12,856 nucleotides of DNA from Rhodoferax sp. (lineage in GTDB: Bacteria; Pseudomonadota; Gammaproteobacteria; Burkholderiales; Burkholderiaceae_C): positions 1 through 12,856 of the forward strand of contig JAKFXU010000387.1 of NCBI GenBank assembly GCA_021731215.1. Direction: 5' to 3'. Made by a program: the position numbers and the translations under genes. Under the pieces are notes generated by a model. It was not told the origin of the DNA. It did no database searches and worked only from the letters and a program-made list of their open reading frames with translations. Below, one piece after another: positions 1 through 4,914 of the stretch (its first letter is position 1; every line of letters begins with the position of its first letter).

Positions 1-9
1 GGTCTTCAT
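1..9 (-). CDS. possible start of a divergent gene, cut by the left edge
   Basis: On the minus strand, bases 9 to 1 read ATG AAG ACC (Met-Lys-Thr). A Shine-Dalgarno-like GAGGA (complement of 19-23) sits 9 bases upstream of this ATG. That arrangement fits the beginning of a gene leaving the window to the left, divergent from the exonuclease gene. Only three codons are visible, so nothing can be said about the product, and a chance ATG behind a purine run cannot be excluded. Confidence 0.3.
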
Positions 10-53
10 GCTGCTGTGTCCTCACGAAATGTTGCAGAATCACCCCATCGGAA

Positions 54-81
54 TTGACGGGGTGAATGTGCAGAATAAATC
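54..81 (+). promoter_or_regulatory. weak sigma70-like promoter candidate for the exonuclease gene
   Basis: TTGACG at 54-59 matches the -35 consensus at five of six bases. TAAATC at 76-81, after a 16-base spacer, is a poor -10 match at three of six. If used, transcription would start near base 88, downstream of the GTG at 82, so translation would have to begin at the GTG at 148. The -35 overlaps a short inverted repeat (CACCCC at 41-46 and GGGGTG at 59-64). This is inference from sequence matching only. Confidence 0.25.
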
Positions 82-147
82 GTGTCAGCTCAGGGGTGGA
101 CTACTCCGCGTAGCGGCTTCGTCCAACTATCAATCCGAAAGTACCCC

Positions 148-1170
148 GTGAGCAACCTGCAACTTCCGCTTGGCTTTGACACTGCCGAGCTCCCTCTGGC
201 GCTGGAGCTGACGCCAAAAAACAAGCCAAAAGCACGCCGCACCCCGGCGCCCAAGACCGGCCCGGTGCTCGATGCCCAAGCCATGGCGGCCGCGCTTGAG
301 CGCCATCCCGATTATCGGGTACTGCGCCGTCTGGTGCCGGTTCATCACTTTGACCGTGCTGCGCAAGGGCCGTTGACTCGGGTGCTGCTGCTCGATACCG
401 AGACCACCGGGCTGGATCACAGCCGCGACAAAATCATTGAGCTGGCGATGCTGCGGGTCGATGTGGATAGCACGACCGGCTTGCCGGTGGGCGACGTGCT
501 GGTCTACGACGCGCTGGAAGACCCGGGCCTGCCGATCTCGAAAGAAATCGAGGCCATCACCGGCATTTCCGACGCAATGGTGCGCGGGCAGCATCTCGAT
601 GAGGCCAGGATTGCCGCGATGCTGAACGGCGTTGAGCTGGTGATTGCCCACAACGCCGGCTTTGACCGCCCCTTTTGCGAGGCGCGCATAGCCGCCTTTG
701 CGCAATTGCCCTGGGGCTGCTCCCTGGCCGATATCGACTGGAAAAAGGAGGGCCACGGTTCGGCCAAGCTGGAGTATCTGGCCTTGGAAAAGGGCTGGTT
801 TTATGAGGCCCACCGGGCCGAAGTCGACTGTCATGCGCTGCTCGCGGTGTTGGCTCAAGCTTTGCCCCGTTCGGCTCAGAGCGGGCTGGCCAAAATCATC
901 GCCGCCAGCCGCCGACCGAGCTACCGGCTGCAGGCCAACAACGCCCCGTTTGAGGCCAAGGATTTGCTTAAAGCCAGGGCCTACCGCTGGAACGCGGAAC
1001 AAAAGGTGTGGCACACCAGCATAGACGACGAGGCGTCCCTGCTGGCGGAGCTTGAGTGGCTCAAAGCGGCGGTCTATGGGGGGCGTGCAGCTCGCGTCCA
1101 GGTCGAAAAACTCGATGCTCGCGTCAAGTACTCAAGCCGCGCCGGAGAATTGACGGCCCGCCAGCTTTGA
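148..1170 (+). CDS. DnaQ-family 3'-5' exonuclease (DNA polymerase III epsilon-like)
   Basis: This is a probable cytoplasmic DEDDh exonuclease, removing nucleotides from DNA 3' ends with two metal ions. Numbered from the GTG at 148 (340 aa), all five hallmark residues are visible. Exo I DTETTG supplies D83 and E85, Exo II HNAGFD supplies D173, and Exo III HRAEVD supplies H222 and D227. The fold spans roughly residues 77-240. About 65 N-terminal residues, rich in Lys, Pro and Ala, precede it. A C-terminal part (about 259-291, with APFEAKDLLKARAYRWN) lies outside the nuclease fold and may bind nucleic acid. The frame is also open from a GTG at 82, but no Shine-Dalgarno precedes that codon, whereas GAAAG at 137-141 lies 6 bases before 148. 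Being a stand-alone, extended protein, it is more likely a repair or accessory exonuclease than the replicative epsilon subunit. The start is uncertain; the family call is firm. Confidence 0.88.
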   Translation: MSNLQLPLGFDTAELPLALELTPKNKPKARRTPAPKTGPVLDAQAMAAALERHPDYRVLRRLVPVHHFDRAAQGPLTRVLLLDTETTGLDHSRDKIIELAMLRVDVDSTTGLPVGDVLVYDALEDPGLPISKEIEAITGISDAMVRGQHLDEARIAAMLNGVELVIAHNAGFDRPFCEARIAAFAQLPWGCSLADIDWKKEGHGSAKLEYLALEKGWFYEAHRAEVDCHALLAVLAQALPRSAQSGLAKIIAASRRPSYRLQANNAPFEAKDLLKARAYRWNAEQKVWHTSIDDEASLLAELEWLKAAVYGGRAARVQVEKLDARVKYSSRAGELTARQL

Positions 1171-1192
1171 CAAGCCGCTGCAGGGGTAGAAT
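1167..1192 (+). promoter_or_regulatory. promoter-like element before the flavoprotein gene
   Basis: A perfect -35 hexamer TTGACA (1167-1172) overlaps the exonuclease stop codon. A good -10 hexamer TAGAAT (1187-1192) follows. The spacer is only 14 bases, shorter than the usual 16-18, so a standard sigma70 promoter would be weak unless helped by an activator or another -35. The inverted repeat at 1192-1222 begins at the last base of the -10, where a repressor could act. The element would give the flavoprotein gene its own transcript with a leader of about 100 bases. Confidence 0.35.
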
Positions 1193-1222
1193 GCAGGCCT
1201 CGCAAGGCTGGTCTGGCCTGCA
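1192..1222 (+). repeat. 8-bp perfect inverted repeat in the flavoprotein gene leader
   Basis: TGCAGGCC (1192-1199) and GGCCTGCA (1215-1222) are exact reverse complements separated by 15 bases. As DNA this could be an operator for a dimeric regulator just downstream of the -10-like TAGAAT. As RNA it would form a GC-rich hairpin at the start of the leader. No T-run follows, so it is not an intrinsic terminator. An alternative small stem, GCCT/AGGC (1197-1200 and 1205-1208), competes with it. Confidence 0.45.
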
Positions 1223-1290
1223 ATTCTCCGTTCTCCCTGGGCTTGCTTGGGCCGTCCATCAAGCGGGTTGCCAGGGGCGGCGGAGGCCCC

Positions 1291-1295
1291 AAGGA
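1291..1295 (+). promoter_or_regulatory. ribosome binding site deciding the flavoprotein start
   Basis: AAGGA lies 5 bases before the ATG at 1301, which is good spacing. It fixes the start there rather than at the in-frame TTG at 1247, which would add 18 unconvincing residues. CCCAAG at 1288-1293 overlaps this site and is complementary to CTTGGG at 1246-1251, so the site could be partly masked in the mRNA; that is only a possibility. Confidence 0.7.
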
Positions 1296-1300
1296 TTTTG

Positions 1301-2545
1301 ATGAAACGTGTTGATGACTTCCGGCTGAAGTTCGGAAAAAAAGAGTTGGTGCCGATTATTGTCGGCGGCATGGGGGTGGATATTTCAACCGCCGAACTGG
1401 CGCTTGAAACGGCCCGTCTCGGCGGCATCGGACATATTTCGGACGCTATGGTGCCCGATGTTTCCGACCGACGCTTTGACACCAGTTTCGTCAAGGACAA
1501 GACCCGCTTCTACAAGTACAACATCGACAACGCCGACAAGTCCATGATCAAGTTCGATCTGGGTGTGTTGGCCGACGCGACCCGGCGCCATGTTGACGCC
1601 ACCATGCACGCCAAGCGGGGCGAGGGCATGATTTTTGTCAATTGCATGGAAAAGCTGACCATGAACGCGCCGCGCGAGACGCTGCAGGTGCGCATGGCCT
1701 CGGCGCTGGATGCCGGCATTGACGGCATCACCCTGAGCGCGGGCCTGCACCTGGGTTCATTCGGGCTGCTGGCAGACCACCCCCGGTTTCGGGATGCCAA
1801 GCTGGGCATCATCGTATCCTCGGTGCGGGCCCTGCAGCTTTTTCTGCGGAAAAATGCCAGACTCAATCGATTGCCAGACTTTGTGATCGTCGAAGGTCCG
1901 CTGGCCGGTGGCCATTTGGGCTTTGGCATGGACTGGGCGCAATACGACCTGGCCACCATCATGGCTGAAATCGTGCTTTACCTGAAAACCGAGCAACTTG
2001 ATATTCCGGTGATTGCGGCGGGCGGCATCTTTACCGGCAGCGACGCTGTGTCATTTCTGGAACACGGCGCGGCCGCAATCCAGGTTGCCACGCGCTTTAC
2101 CGTGGCCAACGAATGCGGTTTGCCCGACAAGGTCAAGCAGGAATATTTCAAGGCCAGTGAAGACGACATCGTGGTCAACACCATCTCGCCCACCGGCTAC
2201 CCGATGCGCATGCTCAAGAACACCCCTGCCATCGGCTCGGGCATCCGTCCGGGCTGCGAGTCCTATGGCTACCTGCTCGATGGCAATGGCAACTGCGCCT
2301 ACATCACCGCCTACAACCGCGAAGTGCTGCTGCACCCCAAGGCCAAGACGCTCTCGGTGATGGACAAGACCTGCCTGTGCACCCACATGCGCAACTACAA
2401 CTGCTGGACCTGCGGGCACACCACCTACCGCCTGAAGGACACCACCCGGCGCCTGGCCGATGGCAGTTATCAGACCCTGAGTGCCGAGCACATCTTCAAG
2501 GACTACCAGTTCAGCATCGACCAGCGCATCGCCTTGCCGCTCTGA
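1301..2545 (+). CDS. nitronate monooxygenase / 2-nitropropane dioxygenase-like FMN protein with cysteine-rich tail
   Basis: This 414-aa protein looks like an FMN-dependent TIM-barrel oxidoreductase of the nitronate monooxygenase (2-nitropropane dioxygenase, FabK-like) superfamily. Such enzymes oxidise alkyl nitronates or reduce enoyl thioesters. Visible signatures are the N-terminal strand VPIIVGGMGV (17-26), the catalytic-histidine motif GPLAGGH (H205), and the flavin-phosphate loop AAGGIFTG (239-246) followed by AAAIQVATRF (257-266). The family usually runs 310-370 aa; here an extra C-terminal part contains C358, C360, C368 and C371 (C-x-C-x7-C-x2-C), which could hold zinc or an iron-sulfur cluster. 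The substrate cannot be read from sequence, and an enoyl reductase or a function unrelated to nitronates is possible. It lacks a clear partner gene. Its stop codon abuts that of the convergent cyclase gene. Confidence 0.85.
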   Translation: MKRVDDFRLKFGKKELVPIIVGGMGVDISTAELALETARLGGIGHISDAMVPDVSDRRFDTSFVKDKTRFYKYNIDNADKSMIKFDLGVLADATRRHVDATMHAKRGEGMIFVNCMEKLTMNAPRETLQVRMASALDAGIDGITLSAGLHLGSFGLLADHPRFRDAKLGIIVSSVRALQLFLRKNARLNRLPDFVIVEGPLAGGHLGFGMDWAQYDLATIMAEIVLYLKTEQLDIPVIAAGGIFTGSDAVSFLEHGAAAIQVATRFTVANECGLPDKVKQEYFKASEDDIVVNTISPTGYPMRMLKNTPAIGSGIRPGCESYGYLLDGNGNCAYITAYNREVLLHPKAKTLSVMDKTCLCTHMRNYNCWTCGHTTYRLKDTTRRLADGSYQTLSAEHIFKDYQFSIDQRIALPL

Positions 2546-2556
2546 TCAGCCGCTCT
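2536..2556. repeat. 8-bp direct repeat spanning two abutting convergent stop codons
   Basis: GCCGCTCT occurs at 2536-2543 and again at 2549-2556, a 13-base period. Between and overlapping them lies TGATCA (2543-2548). Its left half is the flavoprotein stop (TGA) and its right half, read on the minus strand, is the cyclase stop (TGA). There is no intergenic base and no hairpin with a T-run, so no intrinsic terminator separates the two genes. A small tandem duplication could have produced this arrangement. Confidence 0.5.
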
Positions 2557-3688
2557 CCACCCGGTTGCGTCCGTTGGCCTTGGCGCGGTACATGGCGGCA
2601 TCGGCGCGTGCCAGCAAGGTGTCCACCGTGTCAGTATCGCGTCGGTTGGTGGTGACGCCAATGCTCACGGTGCAGGAGGGCGCCTGATCGTCCACGGCGC
2701 AGGTGGCGCGAATCCGCTCGGCTACCAGGATGGCTTCTTCCAGTGAGGTTTCTGGCAATAGCAGCATGAATTCTTCACCACCAAAGCGCCCCAGTTGGTC
2801 GGGTTGGCGCAACAAGGTGTTGACCTGGGTTACAAAGTTGACCAGTACCCGGTCGCCCGCCTGATGGCCGTAGCTGTCATTGACCGCCTTGAAATGATCC
2901 AGGTCCATCATCAGCAGTGCCATGCTGCGGCCATGGCGGCGGCATCGCTCCAGCTCGTCCCGGCAGGCTTGGTCCATTTGCCGACGCGTCAGGGCTTGGG
3001 TGAGTGAATCATGCGTGGCCAGGTGCTCCAATTCGGCGTGCAGGCGCTCGGCAGCCATCAGCAGCGTGCTGATCGAAAACAGCAAAACGGAAAACGTGAA
3101 GCCGGTGATGTAGATCAGATTAAGCGTTGACGCGTCAAAAAACTCGGAGTCACGCGGGAAGGAGAACGTGTACGAGCCTGCCAGGCGCATGAGCTGGATC
3201 GTCGTGAGAAACAGCAACACGCCAATCGCCAGCGCCCTGGCAAAGGTGACGGGGCGCTGTTTGATTATCAGATGGGCGTGGACGCCGGCCAGGCAGCTTG
3301 TCATCAGCGTGGTCAAAACCATGCGCACGTGGTAATTCGGTTCCACCAAGTTGAACCAAATCTGTATCAACAGCACGCCCGTGATCAATGCCAACCAGGG
3401 TCGCGGGCGGGGTGCGACGCCAAAAAAGCGCTGACTGCCAACATAGGCCAGGTAAAGCCCGGACCAGAGCAAAAAAGCGGAGACAGAGATGGTTATGAAG
3501 TCAGGCAGCGTGCCGCGCGCTGACACCAACAGACCGCCGATAAATAGCATCAACAGCGCCGCCGACCATTCACCCAGACCTTTGATCGAGACCGGATAAT
3601 TGCGCTTGAGCGCATACAGCACCAGTGACATCAGGCCGCTCATGACGCCGGCCAGCAGCATGGCAGTGCGGGGGTCGATGAGGCTCAT
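2546..3688 (-). CDS. membrane-bound diguanylate cyclase (GGDEF)
   Basis: This 380-aa protein should make cyclic di-GMP from two GTP. About seven hydrophobic segments (roughly 8-26, 41-57, 63-83, 97-113, 122-145, 150-170 and 190-212) form an N-terminal membrane domain, probably a sensor whose signal is unknown. A short helix leads to a GGDEF domain at about 220-378. The active-site motif is GGEEF (303-307). The nucleotide-binding stretch MDLDHFKAVNDSYGHQAGD (261-279) is intact, and an I-site RQPD (294-297) lies exactly five residues before GGEEF. Activity and product inhibition are therefore both expected. The gene follows nth on the same strand after 52 bases, so co-transcription is likely. 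No Shine-Dalgarno is visible. A 5-bp inverted repeat (3691-3695 and 3709-3713) ends two bases before the ATG, suggesting weak or structured initiation. Confidence 0.92.
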   Translation of the reverse strand: MSLIDPRTAMLLAGVMSGLMSLVLYALKRNYPVSIKGLGEWSAALLMLFIGGLLVSARGTLPDFITISVSAFLLWSGLYLAYVGSQRFFGVAPRPRPWLALITGVLLIQIWFNLVEPNYHVRMVLTTLMTSCLAGVHAHLIIKQRPVTFARALAIGVLLFLTTIQLMRLAGSYTFSFPRDSEFFDASTLNLIYITGFTFSVLLFSISTLLMAAERLHAELEHLATHDSLTQALTRRQMDQACRDELERCRRHGRSMALLMMDLDHFKAVNDSYGHQAGDRVLVNFVTQVNTLLRQPDQLGRFGGEEFMLLLPETSLEEAILVAERIRATCAVDDQAPSCTVSIGVTTNRRDTDTVDTLLARADAAMYRAKANGRNRVESG

Positions 3689-3740
3689 CAGGATGGTGCT
3701 GCGTTAAACATCCGGGCGATTATTGCATCGTGCCAGGTGG

Positions 3741-4397
3741 TCAACGCCGAATAGGCCAGGCTGGCGGCGGCGTCTTGTTTTGAAAGCTGCAGTAGGGGCT
3801 CACCGCGCACTGCCAGCACAAAGGCTTGCGCGCCTGGCAGACATAGCGGCCATGCAGAATCAGCCAATGATGGGCGTCCACCAGGTACTCGCTCGGGATG
3901 CGTTGCAGCAATTTTTGTTCCACTGCCAGTGGCGTTTTGCCGGGCGCCAGGCCGGTGCGGTTGGCTAACCGAAACAGGTGGGTATCGACCGCCATGGTGG
4001 CTTGGCCAAAGGCCACGTTCAACACCACGTTGGCCGTTTTGCGGCCGACGCCGGGCAGAGCCTGCAGCGCCTCGCGCGTGCGCGGCACCACCCCGCCATG
4101 CTGCGTCACCAGGATCTGGCAGGTTTGCAGCAGGTGCCGCGCTTTGGCGTGGTACAGGCCAATGGTCTTGATATAGCTCTGCAGACCGTCCAGGCCGAGA
4201 TCAAGCATTTTTTGCGGTGTGTTGGCCACCGGGAACAGGTGGCGCGTGGCCTTGTTCACACTCACGTCGGTGGCCTGGGCCGACAGCAGCACCGCGGTCA
4301 ACAACTCAAAAACCGAGGTGTACTCCAGCTCCGTCACCGGCATCGGGTTGGCGGCCTGGAGCGTGGCAAAAAACAGTGCAATGTCAGAGGTTTTCAC
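3741..4397 (-). CDS. nth: endonuclease III, DNA glycosylase/AP lyase
   Basis: Endonuclease III removes oxidised pyrimidines from DNA and nicks the abasic site in base excision repair. Numbered from the GTG at 4397 (218 aa), the helix-hairpin-helix LPGVGRKTANVV carries the catalytic lysine K120. AVDTH gives the catalytic aspartate D138. C187, C194, C197 and C203 form the exact C-x6-C-x2-C-x5-C ligand set for the [4Fe-4S] cluster. The motif LLSAQATDVSVNKAT is also typical. Length is close to the usual 210-215 aa, with a short basic, proline-containing tail. A TTG two codons earlier (4403) keeps the frame open. The GTG is preferred because it puts the N-terminus level with E. coli Nth as I recall that sequence. 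Neither candidate has a clear Shine-Dalgarno. The diguanylate cyclase gene follows, and the HDOD-like ORF diverges. Confidence 0.96.
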   Translation of the reverse strand: MKTSDIALFFATLQAANPMPVTELEYTSVFELLTAVLLSAQATDVSVNKATRHLFPVANTPQKMLDLGLDGLQSYIKTIGLYHAKARHLLQTCQILVTQHGGVVPRTREALQALPGVGRKTANVVLNVAFGQATMAVDTHLFRLANRTGLAPGKTPLAVEQKLLQRIPSEYLVDAHHWLILHGRYVCQARKPLCWQCAVSPYCSFQNKTPPPAWPIRR

Positions 4398-4466
4398 AAG
4401 CAATTAAACAGTGGCGAGGTTCCGCAATGTAGCAGCTCAAGTCCGGGGCTGGCACGGTCGACATTG

Positions 4467-4505
4467 GGCCATCGTGGCCATGCAGGACTGCGAGTAACAT
4501 GCAGG
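4467..4505. repeat. direct and inverted repeats in the nth divergent intergenic region
   Basis: In the 142-base gap between nth and the divergent ORF, CATGCAGG occurs twice (4479-4486 and 4498-4505), 19 bases apart start to start, nearly two helical turns. Just left of it, GGCCA/TGGCC (4467-4471 and 4475-4479) is a 5-bp inverted repeat with a 3-base loop. The position between two divergent starts suggests a regulatory site, but no regulator family is recognised and chance is quite possible. I see no convincing -35/-10 pair here. Confidence 0.3.
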
Positions 4506-4529
4506 CCAACCATTTGTCTAACTGTTTTC

Positions 4530-4534
4530 AGGAG
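4530..4534 (+). promoter_or_regulatory. ribosome binding site of the HDOD-remnant ORF
   Basis: AGGAG lies 5 bases before the ATG at 4540. This strong, well-spaced site is the main sign that the short ORF is translated and is not just the untranslated 5' region of the downstream gene. Confidence 0.7.
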
Positions 4535-4539
4535 CGCTC

Positions 4540-4914
4540 ATGAGTTTGTCGCCTCTGCCGGTGTACCTGCATCTCCTAGCCGACCGAAAGCTCGAGCCGG
4601 GCGCCGTGCTTCTTGTTTTGGCGGGTGAAGACCCGGCTTTACATCGATCCAAGGAGTCCGTCAAACCGGTGTTGCCACCACAGGCCTCGTGGCTGGACGG
4701 CGACTGGTATCTGGCACCACCGGCCAAGGCGCCGGGCAGTCAGCCGGCGTCGCTGGCACTGGCGCTCAAGCTGGCGCAACTGGTGGTGGCGGACGCCGAT
4801 ACACGCGACATTGAAGATGTTTTCCGGCAGGATCGGACGCTTTCCTACCCCCTGTTGCGCCTTGCGAACTCACCCGGCATGGTGGGCGAAACGCAAGGTG
4901 GTGCCCATGCATGA
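4540..4914 (+). CDS. short ORF with truncated HDOD domain
   Basis: This 124-aa ORF has a strong ribosome binding site. Residues 1-65 are not recognised. Residues about 71-112, including LALALKLAQLVVADADTRD and the stretch ending LSYPLLRLANS, resemble the first helices of an HDOD domain, a domain of about 200 residues common in signalling proteins and often found with EAL domains. The resemblance stops at NSPGM, and ten residues later the frame ends, so roughly three quarters of the domain is missing. No other frame downstream restores it, so a deletion is more likely than a simple frameshift. Its last 8 bases overlap the start of the PAS-GGDEF-EAL gene, implying translational coupling. It may be a decayed gene, a leader that couples translation, or a small partner of the downstream protein. 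Codon use is normal for the region, so it was recently or still is coding. Confidence 0.6.
   Translation: MSLSPLPVYLHLLADRKLEPGAVLLVLAGEDPALHRSKESVKPVLPPQASWLDGDWYLAPPAKAPGSQPASLALALKLAQLVVADADTRDIEDVFRQDRTLSYPLLRLANSPGMVGETQGGAHA
4895..4901 (+). promoter_or_regulatory. ribosome binding site deciding the PAS-GGDEF-EAL start
   Basis: AAGGTGG lies 5 bases before the ATG at 4907, inside the end of the HDOD-remnant ORF. It supports 4907 as the start. The same frame is open back to 4613, but that stretch reads as arginine- and tryptophan-rich shadow of the upstream ORF. Confidence 0.65.

Noticed and set aside
41..64. CACCCC/GGGGTG inverted repeat near the left edge, considered as a terminator
   Set aside because: Only six pairs around a 12-base interior and no T-run on either strand; too weak to call.
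130..1014. Open reading frame of 294 codons on the minus strand opposite the exonuclease
   Set aside because: It lies wholly under a gene with intact catalytic motifs. Its protein has no recognisable domain, and long antisense frames are expected in GC-rich coding DNA.
1247..1300. Upstream TTG start for the flavoprotein
   Set aside because: No ribosome binding site precedes it, whereas AAGGA lies at the right distance from the ATG at 1301.
4613..4906. Possible 98-residue N-terminal extension of the GGDEF-EAL protein
   Set aside because: The translation is arginine- and tryptophan-rich and out of frame with the better-coding HDOD-remnant ORF. A good ribosome binding site supports the start at 4907.
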